This document shows, one piece after another, positions 35,234-46,087 of a stretch of DNA of 64,000 nucleotides (its first letter is position 1; each line of letters opens with the position of its first letter). The DNA is from Turnera subulata (Eukaryota > Streptophyta > Magnoliopsida > Malpighiales > Passifloraceae). Position numbers and translations under genes: made by a program. The stretch is taken from contig JAKUCV010005726.1 of assembly GCA_028386065.3 (NCBI GenBank), positions 452,510 through 516,509 of the forward strand. The letters are read 5' to 3'. The notes below the pieces were generated by a model that saw only the letters and a program-made list of their open reading frames with translations, ran no database searches and was not told where the DNA came from.

Positions 35234-36127
35234 TGATGCGGACATGGATTTAGACACTCAAGGAACAGCTAGCGAGTTGGTGTTGCCCACGGGTCCAATT
35301 ACACGGGCTCGATCCAAGAAGATCAAAGATCAATTGCAACAAAAAGTTCAAGCATTGCTCAATCTCGAGTTGCAAGAAGATCGAGTAATCAAGATGGGAG
35401 AAGAGCTTATAAAGAAACCCATATGCATCACTGTGTGGGATGGAATAGAAGAGGCCTAGAAGACAGTCGACCTCATTGGGCCACACCTGGGCCATGTCGA
35501 CTTTTATTGTTAAATTGGGGGCCGAATTTTGTTTGTTGTTTTTATTATTTTTGTTGGACTATTAATGGTCCAATTAATGGGCTGAAACTATATTTTATTT
35601 TGGGTTTATTTTGTTGGGTTTTTATTAGTCCAATTTGCTGCTGGATTAAAAGTCAAATCCTAGTCCATTAGGGTTAGTGTGGTCGACTTGGCCTTAGGGT
35701 TAGGGAGGCTACTCTAAGTCGGCAAGGGATTGCTTTGTAGCCGACTTGGGAGCTCTATAAATAGGACCTTTATGCTTTGTTTTTTAGACAGATTATTTGA
35801 GAAATAAAAAGTTCAAAAAAACTTGAATAATCTCACATCAAGAGAAGAGTCTCTTTGCTTGTTTTTATTTTAGGGATCTGCTAACAATTGCAGGTAGTGA
35901 TATTTGCTATTGTGATTCATATTCCTTTGTGCTTTTGTTTCTTTGTTGTCTAGCACCAAGGGATTAGGAGGTGGAGGGACTATCGCGTCTATCTGTTGTC
36001 TAGCACGGATTGTTAGGAGGTGAAGAACAACGGTGCATAAAGCATGCACGATTGGCGGTGATTTGAGATCGGGACAATCTTAGATACGAAGGTGCTTCTA
36101 GGGCCGGCTAGGTCTGTTGTCGTATCA
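35234..36127 (+). repeat. 5' LTR of the gypsy element
   Basis: 894 bp. It contains a TATA box TATAAATA at 35756-35763, which is missing from the 3' LTR. Its first ~225 bp are open in the frame that encodes the C-terminal tail of pol in the 3' copy ([20 protein letters not shown]). Confidence 0.93.
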
Positions 36128-36714
36128 ATTTTGGTAGCGGAGCTCAGGTTATCAAATCAATCAATTATCCTTTAATTTTCTGTGATTATTGTTTTTCTTC
36201 TGCTGAATTTTATTATATATATAAAAAAATTCGACTAAACCCTAAATCAATTAGTCGATTTGTGGAATTTTTTGTTGAGTGTTTCTTGAAATTTCGGCAG
36301 CAAATTAAAAAAAAAAGAAGAGAAGAATTCGGTTAATTTGTTGATAACCAGATTGTTTTTGCAGGAATTCGGGAAAAGTTCCTACCCGAATTGAATCTTA
36401 AGTTTTCTTTCAGTTTGTTGTGTTGATAGCCGATTTCTTGCATTAGGTGATATTGTTTCATATTGCTCGATTGGCCAAAAATCTACACATACAAATTGCT
36501 CTCCTTGTGTGTGTTTTCTGTTCTTGAATTGAGTTAATCTTGTCTTTAGTTTCGTGAAGTTTGTCGTTTCTTGTTAGGAAGTTCATTGATTCTATTGAAT
36601 ACGTGGCAATTTGTTATTATCTGTGATTTGTTTCTAGATCCTAACAAATAAAAACCTAGCAAAGGACAAGAGAGTGAGTGAAACACAAGAGAGGGTGAGG
36701 TTATTTTCAGGCAG

Positions 36715-38352
36715 ATGTCGCAGAAACCAAAAAGCCAGGACTCAGAGAGCAGCAGGCAGGACGAGCAAGGGGAGTCCTTACAATGGAGGGCATTGAGAGA
36801 TGAGGTAGTCCATCTCAACAACAAATTGCTCGACAAATCCGACGAGCTAGCCGAGTTCAGGATCACACATAAAGACGACATGGCGGAGCTGAAACGCCTA
36901 CTTGCAGGGTTGGCCATCCAGGGAGAGCAGCCCTTTCCACGCCAACACCAGCAACAACCGCTATTATTTGAGGAACCAAGGCAGCGAGACGAACCGCAAC
37001 CAAGGGGAGAGATACTCGAGCCTCGGGAGCAGGCTGAACCTCGGAGGCATTTGGAAGGTGAGTTTGAAGAAGAAGTATGGGAAAAGGAAGAGTGGCAGCC
37101 ACGTCACCAAGGCTATGGTCGAGGTGGCAGAATGCCGAAAGGAAGAGAAGGTTATCGGAATCGACATTACGGAAGGAACAATGAATGGGAGCCATTCAAC
37201 AATGTCGATGCCAACATGAACAACATCAAGATCAAGATACCTTCTTTTCAGGGAAGAGGAGATGCAGACGCTTACATTGAATGGGAGCAAAGGGTTGATA
37301 TGGTTTTTATTTGTTATCACTTTTCCGAGGAAAAGAAGATTAACCTAGCTACTCTTGAATTTATTGATTATGCTCTTAAATGGTGGAACAAGTTTTTGTT
37401 GGACAGGCGTCGTGTAGGACAAGGACCCCCTCACACATGGGCTGAATTGAAAGGCATCATGAGGAGAAGATATGTACCGAGCTACTACTATACCAATTTG
37501 CACCAAAAGCTGCAAACTTTGAGGTAAGGTAAACAAAGCATTGATGAGTATTATGAGGAGATGGAAGCACTGATGCTTCAGGCGAATATAGAGGAGGAAC
37601 CCCATGCAACCATGGCACGATTCCTTGCTGGAATGAACCGGGAGATTGCTAATATTGTGGAGCTGCAACATAATCTAGACATTGGTGAGGTTGTCGAGAA
37701 TGCAATCAAGGTGGAAAGGTAGCTGAAGGTATATAATAACAGCAGGGGTTTTCGAGAGCCTTACATCACATCCAGTTCGTCCAATTGGAATCAACGAAAG
37801 TACACCTGAGAAGAGAAGCCAAGGGAGGAAAAGACAAGACTGGCCGACTACAAACCAACCCCAAAAGTAAGCCAATCGACTTCTTCCTCCACAACTAAGC
37901 ATCGGGATATGAAGCGCTTCAAGTATGCAGGTATTGGACACATTACTTCCCAATGTCCAAACAAGAAGGTGATCTATATTCGGGAAGGGGGAGAGCTATA
38001 CTCGGCTGATGAGGAGGACGACTCATATGTTAACATACCCGAGTTGGAAGATGTTCCTGTGGAAGATCGATATGTGCAAGAGGCGCCAGCATCTGATCCT
38101 TTACTTCTCGTGACCAGGCGAGCTCTTAGTGCACAGTTGAAAAAGGATGAGACCGAGCAGAGGGAAAATATTTTCCATACCAGATGCCACGTCGATGGGA
38201 AAGCATGTAGTGTGATCATTGACAGTGGGAGTTGTGCGAATGTAGCCAGTACCTTGATGGTGGAGAAATTGGGATTAGCAGTTTTGAAGCATCCCAATCC
38301 ATATAAGCTGCAGTGGTTGAATGACATGGGTGAGAACAAGGTGACGAAATAG
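36715..38352 (+). pseudogene. Gypsy gag and protease, broken by stops
   Basis: ATG at 36715 opens 270 residues: a Glu/Gln/Arg-rich N-terminal part with a coiled-coil-like segment (WRALRDEVVHLNNKLLDKSDEL), then the capsid core (ADAYIEWEQRVDMVF, LATLEFIDYALKWWNKFL, WAELKGIMRRRYVPSYY). A TAA at 37525 interrupts it, and the frame continues (IDEYYEEMEALM) to another stop at 37720-37722. The zinc knuckle reads MKRFKYAGIGHITSQCP: the first two Cys of the CCHC motif are Arg and Tyr. The aspartic protease follows with IIDSGSCANVAS (catalytic D-S-G) near 38215, and stops at 38350. The product would package RNA and mature the polyprotein; this copy cannot. Confidence 0.88.
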
Positions 38353-39618
38353 GTTCTTGTTACTATGACCATTGATAATTATACTGACAAGAGACTGTGT
38401 GATGTTATTCCTATGCATGCTTGTCATATTTTACTTGGTAGACCATGGCAGTATGACAGGCGTGTATGGCATATGATGGCTACAAGAATAGGTACTCCTT
38501 CTCCATGGGTGAGCAGAAATTTGTGTTAGCTCCATTGTCTCTACAGTAAGTGTATTATGACCAGAAGCACTTGGAAAAGAGTGCTGAGGCAATGAGGTAA
38601 GAAAAGGCAGCCAAGCTGCAAAACAATGGTGAGCATGAGAGGATAGCCGAGGGCTATGCAAAAGGAGAGGGTTTGCAAAAGGTTGAGAACCTTGAAAAAT
38701 GAGAGCTGAAACAGAAAGAAAAACAGAGGAGTGAAGTCGACAATGAGGGAGAGAAAAGGAGAGCCAATGTCATCTTGGAGAGAAAAAAAGAGGGGAAAAA
38801 GAAACAGAACTTTTATGCAAATGTGAGGGATTTTAGGGTAGCATGTGCGGGAAGAAAGGATATTTTGGTGCTCTTATACAAGGGTGCTTATTTTTCTGAC
38901 ACTGACCTTAATCCCGATATTCCTAGTTCTGTTGTTTCTGTTTTGCAGGATTTTCGGGATGTGTTTCTAGAGGAACTACCAAAGGAATTGCCGCCTATTC
39001 GGGGCATAGAACACCAAATTGATTTTTTTCCTGGAGCATAAATCCCAAATCGGCCAGCATATAGGGCCAACTCAAGGAGGCCAAAGAGATTCAAAAGCAA
39101 GTTGACGAATTGCTTGCAAAGGGGTTGGTGCGGGAGAGTTTGCGTCCATTTGTTGTACCAGTGATTCTAGTGCCAAAGAAGGTGGTACGTGGCGTATGTG
39201 TGTTGATTGTCACGCAATCAACAAAATAACAGTTAAGTATCGCCATCCTATCCCTCGACTTGATGATATGCTTGATGAATTACATGGTGCATGCATATTT
39301 ACTAAGATTGATCTCATGAGTGGATTCCATCATATTCGCATGAAAGTAGGTGATGAGTGGAAAACTGCATTCAAAACTAAATATGGTGTGACACCCCGGG
39401 GTCTATGAGGGCGGGAAGTGTACGCCGGTGCCGGGATGAGCATGGACAAGGAGCGGCTTCAGGCAGGCTTCTAGACGGAGGGGCACGGGAATGAACCGAT
39501 CCACACCGGAATATGAGAGATCCTGAGACTGTGTAGGGATGGGGCTGCACAGTTAGAACGATTTTGAGGTTGTACAGGTATGGGACTGTACAATTGAGAG
39601 TAGCTTAAACGGTTTGAT

Positions 39619-39745
39619 GGGTACTAACTATATCAACAAGGTGCACCTACCTTTTCAGTGCTCATTCTAGAAAAACTCCAAAGTTAAACGTGCTTGACTT
39701 GGAGCAATTCTAGGATGCGTGACCTCTTGGGAAGTTTTCTCGGAA
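39619..39745 (+). repeat. 5S rRNA-like segment in Cassandra 5' LTR
   Basis: Begins gggtactaactatatc and ends near gggaagttt. It matches the plant 5S gene layout (AGTTAAACGTGCTTGACTTGG as box A, 'aggatg' intermediate element, box C). In this copy box C reads GCGTGACCTCTTGGGAAG, one base away from the GGGTGACC start kept in the 3' LTR. Confidence 0.85.
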
Positions 39746-40130
39746 ACATGCGAGTGAGGACAAAGCATGTTGGAAAGGTCCCGTGTTGGACTGTAGTGAC
39801 AGTCGACAAGCCGGGACGTTACAGTTGGTAGCGGAGCTCCAGGACTCCTCTAGTACAGTGCAGGGTTCGGGGACGAACCTAGCGGAAGCTGGTGGGCCTG
39901 TGACACCCCGGGGTCTATGAGGGCGGGAAGTGTACGCCGGTGCCGGGATGAGCATGGACAAGGAGCGGCTTTTGGCAGGCTTCTAGACGGAGGGGCACAG
40001 GAATGAACCGATCCACACCGGAATAGGAGAGATCCTGAGACTATGTAGGGATGGGGCTGCACAGTTAGAGCAATTTCGAGGTTGTACAGGTATGGGACTG
40101 TACAATTGAGAGTAGCTTAAACGGTTTGAT

Positions 40131-40257
40131 GGGTACTAACTATATCAACAAGGTGCACCTACCTTTTCGGTGCTCATTCTAGAAAAACTCCAAAGTTAAA
40201 CGTGCTTGACTTGGAGCAATTCTAGGATGGGTGACCTCGTGGGAAGTTTTTCCCGAA
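40131..40257 (+). repeat. 5S rRNA-like segment in Cassandra 3' LTR
   Basis: Same layout as in the 5' LTR, with 'aggatgggtgacctcgtggg' (box C) closer to genuine 5S RNA. Could in principle still recruit TFIIIA and pol III; not shown. Confidence 0.85.
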
Positions 40258-42525
40258 AACGTGCGAGTGAGGACAAAGCATGTTGGAAAGGTCCCGTGTT
40301 GGTCTGTAGTGACAGTCGACAAGCCGGGACGTTACATATGGATTGTATGAGTGGTTGGTAATGCCGTTTGGTTTGACTAATGCACCTAGCACATTTATGC
40401 GATTGATGAATCATGTATTGAGAGCCTTCATAGGAAAATTCGTGATTGAAATTCGTGATTGTGTACTTTGATGGCATACTTATCTATAGCAGCAACGAAC
40501 ATGAGCATATTGAACGCCTTAGATTAGTGTTGGAGGCTCTTACGGCTGAAAAACTATTTGCTAAGTTAAAAAAGTGTACATTCTGCATGGATAGCGTTGT
40601 TTTTCTTGGTTATGTTGTGAGTTCCAGGGGAATCGAAGTCGACCAAGAGAAGGTACAAGCCATAAGGGAGTGGTCGACTCCTACAATAGTCTCATAGGTA
40701 AGGTCTTTTCACAGACTTGCTAGCTTTTATAGAAGGTTTGTGAAAGATTTTAGCACAACTGCTGCACCTTTGAATGAGATTGTTAAGAAAGAAATTGGGT
40801 TTAAATGGGGATAGGAGCAAGAGGATGCATTTAATACTTTGAAGGATAAGTTATGTACTGCTCCTATTCTTAAATTTCTCGATTTTAACTCAACCTTTGA
40901 GGTTGAATGTGATGCCTCTGGTATAAGCATAGGTGCTGTTCTTTTGCAGGAAAGGAGGCCAATCGCTTATTTTAGCGAAAAGTTGAAGGGTGCATAGCTG
41001 AACTATTCGACATATGATAAGGAGCTGTAAGCACTTGTGCGGGCGTTGCAAACGTGGCAGCATTACCTATGGCCCAAGGAGTTCGTGATCCACACCGATC
41101 ATGAAAGTTTGAAGCATCTAAAGGGCCGAGGTAAACTGAACAAGAGACATGCTAAATGGCTCGAGTTCATAGAGACGTTTCCCTATGTGGTGAAATACAA
41201 GCAAGGTAAGGATAATGTCATAGCCGATGCATTATCACGGAGGTATGCTCTTATTACTTCTCTTAGTTCGAAATTGATGGGATTTGAGCTTATTAAGGAT
41301 TTGTACAAATCTGATCATGATTTTGCTTTTATCTATGCTGCTTGTGAACATGCTGGGTTCGATAAGTTTTACATTGATGCAGGAATTTTTTTTAAAGAAC
41401 ATAAACTTTGCATTCCAGCTTGTTCAATGAGAGAATTGCTTGTTAAGGAGTCTCATCATGGAGGCTTAATGAGACATTTTGGTGTTGCTAAAGCACTTGA
41501 CATCTTGCATGAGCATTTTTATTGGCCATATATGAAGAAAGATGTTGAGCGAGTTTATGCAGGTTGTGTTCCATGTAGGCAAGCAAAATCAAAAGTGCAA
41601 CCTCATGGGTTGTACACGCCACTGCCTATTCCAGATAGTCCTTGGACTGACTTGTCTATGGACTTTGTTATTGGGTTACCTCGGACCAAGCGGGGACATG
41701 ATAGTGTATTTGTTGTTGTTGACAGGTTTAGCAAAATGGCACATTTTATTGCTTGTCATAAAACAAATGATGCATCTCATGTTGCTGACTTGTTCTTTAG
41801 GGATGTTGTACGATTGCATGGCCTTCCTAAAACCATTGTTTCAGACAGGGATTCTAAGTTCCTCAGTCACTTCTGGCGCATGTTATGGGGTAAGTTGGGG
41901 ACCAAATTGTTGTTTTTGACGACTTGTCATCCTCAAACGGATGGACAGACTGAAGTGGTAAACAGAACTTTGGGATCTTTGTTGCATGCTGTTGTGGGTA
42001 AAAATTTGAAAACTTGGGGAGAATGTTTATCTTTGGTCGAGTTTGCTTATAATAGGAGCATACATTCTTCTACGGGTTATTCACCTTTTGAAATTGTTTA
42101 TTGTTATAACCCACTAACCCTTTTGGATTTGTTGCCTTTACCTGTTAATGAGCTTGTGAGTGCAGATGGACAGCAAAAAGCAAAGTTAGTGCGGTCTATT
42201 CATGAGAAAGCAGGACAGCATATCGAGACAAAGAACAAGAAGTATGCTCAAAGAGCTAATCAAGGGCGCAAACTTGTGCGGTTTGAGCTTGGAGATTGGG
42301 TTTGGGTACACTTTCGGAAGGAAAGGTTTCCTAAGCAAAGGAAATCTAAGTTGGATCCACGTGGCGATGGACCATTCCAAGTTCTTGAACGTATTGGCGA
42401 CAATGCTTACAAGATTGATCTGCCAGGTGAGTATGGTGTTAGTGCCACATTCAATGTTTCTGATCTTACTCCCTTTGACAATGTAGGTACAGATTCGAGG
42501 GCGAATCCTTTTCAGCAGGGGGGAA

Positions 42526-43409
42526 TGATGCGGACATGGATGCGGGCACTCAAGGAACAACTGGCGAGTTGGTGTTGCCCACGGGTCCAATTACACGAGC
42601 TCGATCCAAGAAGATCAAAGATCAATTGTAACAACAATTTCAAGCATTGCTCAATCTCAAGTTGCAAGAAGATCGAGTAATCAAGATGGGAGAAGAGCTT
42701 ATGAAGAAATCCACATGCATCACTGTATGGAAAGGAATAGAAGAGGCCTAGAAGAAGGTCGACCTCATTGGGCAACACTTGGGCCATGTCGACTTTTATT
42801 GTTAAATTGGGGGCCGAATTCTGTTTGTTGTTTTTATTATTTTTGTTGGATTATTAATGGTCCAATTAATGGGCTGAAACTATATTTTATTTTGGGTTTA
42901 TTCTATTGGGTTTTTATTAGTCCAATTTGTTGTTGGATTAAAAGTCAAATCCTAGTCCATTAGGATTAGTGTGGCCGACTTGGCCTTAGGGTTAGGGAGG
43001 CTACTCCAAGTCGGCAAGGGATTGCTTTATAGCCGACTTGGGAGCTGAGAAAAGCTTTGTTTTTTAGACAGATTATTTGAGAAATAAAAAGTTCAGAAAA
43101 GCTTGAATAATCTCACATCAAGAGAGGAGTCTCTTTGCTTGTTTTTATTTTAGGGATTTGCTAACAATTGCAGGTAGTGATATTTGCTATTGTGATTCAT
43201 ATTCTTTTGTGCTTTTGTTTCTTTATTGTCTAGCACCGAGAGATTAGGAGGTGGAGGGACTATCTCGTCCATCTGTTGCCTAGCACGGATTATTAGGAGC
43301 TGAAGAACAACGGTGCATAAAGCGTGCACGATTGGTGGTGATTTGAGATCGGGACAATCTTAGAAACGCGAAGGTGCTTCTAGGGCCGGCTTGGTGTGTT
43401 GTCGTATCA
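42526..43409 (+). repeat. 3' LTR of the gypsy element
   Basis: 884 bp, close copy of 35234-36127. The stretch holding the TATA box in the 5' LTR is replaced by the shorter 'ggagctgagaaaagctttg' at about 43039-43058, and scattered point changes show that the insertion is not recent. Confidence 0.93.
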
Positions 43410-46087
43410 TTGGTAGATGTCCGTAAATGCTTGTCATCGAAATAATGTGTCGTGTTCCATAACTTTAGGCTGGGCAGTCCATGTTATCCGTGCGGCTGCC
43501 CCGAACCCCTAAACAAGACCAAAAATAAGAACATGAACCCGTAAAAAAGACAAAAAAACAGTACAGACCCCAAAACGGTACTTTTGAAACCTTATATATG
43601 CGATTAACCTGTTAGTTTTTCAAAAGTTTTAGTTTTTTATATTTGGAAAACCGTTTTAAAACCAATAACAATAAGAAGTCATATTCTTATCAAAATTGTG
43701 ATAATTAAAAAAATAACTGTAAAAAAAAAAGAGTAAATAATACGGTTAAAGATTCCAAGTTGCTTCATTAGCATTAATTGTAGTGTTCTAACGTAGTGGC
43801 AATAAGGGGGTGAGGTGCGCTGCTTATAGCAAGACCGCAATATTATTACCATTGTAGTTTAATCCAGTCCTGAATCCTCTCTGTATTAATATTCCTACAG
43901 TCTTCGTTATGATGGGCAAATTAAGAATCTCAATCCTGCAAAAAAAAACTATGGCTTTAGGAAACAACCATCTTGTTACCAATTTTACCGGTCTAGTATT
44001 GACCAAAACTTCATTATGGGTCTGTGATTTTTGCCTATCTGATAGGTCTACAGGCTCATTCACATAAACTGATAAACATGCCATCTTTCTGAATCTTTTT
44101 TTGCCTGTTCCATCCTATATTGCTTCTCCGACCACGTACTAAACTTGACAACCTGTTCACACTGTACATTCTGCCTACAACATAATAAACCCAGATTTTG
44201 AGAAATATACTTAATTAGTAGCATTGCATTTTGAAATAAATGGATAGAAAGAGCAGATGTCTTGCAAAACCTTGGAAGTCAGAACCGTCAGATTGTGTTA
44301 TTACAAATTTACATGTATTAATTTAGAATATCAGCACTACAGTCTACAAAAGAGAAAGTAAAGGCTCTTTTCCTATACTACCCTAACTCAGCAATTTTAC
44401 TATCCTGGAAGAATTTTGAGCTTGGTTTGGATATATCTCTTTCTGCCTCAGTAACACAAACTTGAAACTTGACCTTCAATAAATAAAAAAGGACACGCAC
44501 ACACATACATACACAGAGACAGACTTTCACCCTCTTAATTTCACGCGGTTTAGATACTTGTCAATTGTCTCCTATAATTTCTCACAAGAAAAAAAAGAAT
44601 TTCTTCTGCACAGCCCTAACTGGCTTGTACGGCATATTAGTGTAAAACTGCACATGTACACTGTACACCTGCCAGTAGCCATTAATGAGTAGGCTGATGG
44701 AAGTTACACACTGAAGCTAAAGCATGTACTTGTTTTTCCTTTTACAGCAGATAATTAAAGAAAGTAAATGTGCTCGGAAAAGTAGGTTGTTCTTGTGAGG
44801 GTTTTATAACATTTAGGGTTACATGAGATTCTAGTTGAGATTCACTGAGCATTAGCTTAAGAGTTTAAACTCCATCTACTGTCTCTCTTGGTGGTATACA
44901 TTCTTGTAGGAACAATTTTTTTCCCTCAAGCGTCAATTAATTAATTGAGATCGAGGGAGTAATTTATAAATACTAATGTAAGCATTCGTTAAGTCCTGTA
45001 GTTTGTCCCGGCCAGGGCAAAAATAAATAAATAAATAATCTTTAATTTACCTTAAGGCCCTCAACCTTTTAATTTACCAAAAAAAAAATGTCATGATTCT
45101 ATGGTATGTACTATGTACTTTTCATCTGTAAAAAAATAAACGTATGTTGTTTGGTGTGATTACTGGAAGTTAACGAGTGATGATAACCTAGTGGTGTTGC
45201 TAAAAGATAAAAAAAATAATAAAAAAATATAACCTACTGCTAAAAAAAATTATTCTAACAGTACTATAAGGTAGATTTACATTCTACTGACAAACATTAT
45301 CTTGAAGATGTATAATGAAGCTTATCGACCAAAAAAATGATATTTAATGAAGCTTATCGACCAAAAAATGATATTTAATGAAGCATTGACGATCATCAGC
45401 TTTCCAATAGTCTGCCTAAAACCTAAAAGCAAGGTTTTGGTTCTATATATATGTCTAATTTATGAAAATCCGATTCTGGATTAATCAATTCTGTGGGTTT
45501 TAATTAAAAAAGGAAAATGACGAATGATTAAGATATGTAGAGTTGTAGCGTAAACTAACTATTTTCTGGGGAAAGATAAAATATTTTTAGAATTGGATCT
45601 GAATAGAATGTATTTTAGAAAATAAGCAGTCTTTTTTTTTTCCTTTCCAATATCCGGAACTGTGATATTGTGATATTATATAGTACTTGATATGGACCCA
45701 ACCTGGTGTGCACCTATTTCTCCTATAATCGGTGACAAATAACTATTGCAATATTTGGTGCTGTCATTAAATCCAATTCCCCCAGTCAATCATCCCGGTT
45801 TGAGTTTGAAGTTAGGGGCACCTTTTCTTGAAAAGAAAAAAAAAAAGAAAGAAAAGAAAAAGAGAAGAGAAGAGAAAGGGAAAGCATTGAATGCGCATGT
45901 TTACGTGTGTTTCTATAAATTCTTATCGGCCTCGGAGGCCATATGTAGTGTCTCATCTTGCCTAATAGTAGTACTATCATATTCATATATACTAGGTAGC
46001 GAGCTAGACTAATTCCTGCAATTCTTGATCAACCATTGTTGCGTGTTTAGCTGCAACTAATTAAAGAGCCATACTAATTAAGCTGGG
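43410..46087. other. Intergenic, no gene recognised
   Basis: AT-rich spacer. A ~30-bp unit (taatgaagcttatcgaccaa) is tandemly repeated at about 45314-45385. The final few hundred bases should hold the promoter of the acyltransferase-like gene at 46088. Confidence 0.5.

Larger units (their letters stand above)
39387..40336 (+). mobile_element. Cassandra-type TRIM retrotransposon inserted in gypsy reverse transcriptase
   Basis: 950 bp, flanked by the 5-bp target duplication TATGG (39382-39386 and 40337-40341). LTRs of 437 and 438 bp (39387-39823 and 39899-40336) start TGTGACACCCCGGGG and end GGGACGTTACA. Between them are only 75 bp: a primer-binding-like TTGGTAGCGGAGCTC right after the 5' LTR and a G-rich tract before the 3' LTR. 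There is no coding capacity, so it depends on other elements for movement. Each LTR holds a 5S rRNA-like stretch, the hallmark of Cassandra elements. Orientation equals that of the host gypsy element. Confidence 0.93.
38775..42680 (+). pseudogene. Gypsy pol: reverse transcriptase, RNase H, integrase; interrupted
   Basis: Reverse transcriptase starts near 38900 (RDVFLEELPKELPP), is out of frame at 39040-39195, resumes with [20 protein letters not shown] (39196) and [14 protein letters not shown], and is cut at 39386 by Cassandra. It continues at 40342 with [14 protein letters not shown] 13-bp tandem duplication at about 40437-40462 shifts frame just before [10 protein letters not shown], where the second catalytic Asp is Gly. 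RNase H has DASGISIGAVL, and stops fall at 40695 and 40995. From 41037 the frame is open: RNase H end, integrase zinc finger (HHGG...CVPC), DDE core ([24 protein letters not shown]) and [14 protein letters not shown] tail. No chromodomain is seen. The frame slips by one in a G-run at 42518-42523, beside the LTR. Confidence 0.9.
35234..43409 (+). mobile_element. Decayed Ty3/gypsy retrotransposon with both LTRs
   Basis: Two direct LTRs (35234-36127 and 42526-43409) start TGATGCGGACATGGAT and end GTCGTATCA. Flanks CTGGT (35229-35233) and TTGGT (43410-43414) form a 5-bp target duplication with one change. A primer-binding-like site TGGTAGCGGAGCTC follows the 5' LTR, and a G-rich polypurine tract (42515-42525) precedes the 3' LTR. 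Between them lie gag, protease, reverse transcriptase, RNase H and integrase in gypsy order. Stops and frameshifts abolish function, and a Cassandra element has inserted into the reverse transcriptase. Confidence 0.95.

Noticed and set aside
39710..40477. Minus-strand open frames with similar sequences repeated
   Set aside because: They are antisense translations of the two Cassandra LTRs.
36715..42680. The gypsy element as an active, intact element
   Set aside because: Several stops, two frameshifts, loss of two zinc-knuckle Cys, a changed active site and a nested insertion rule this out.
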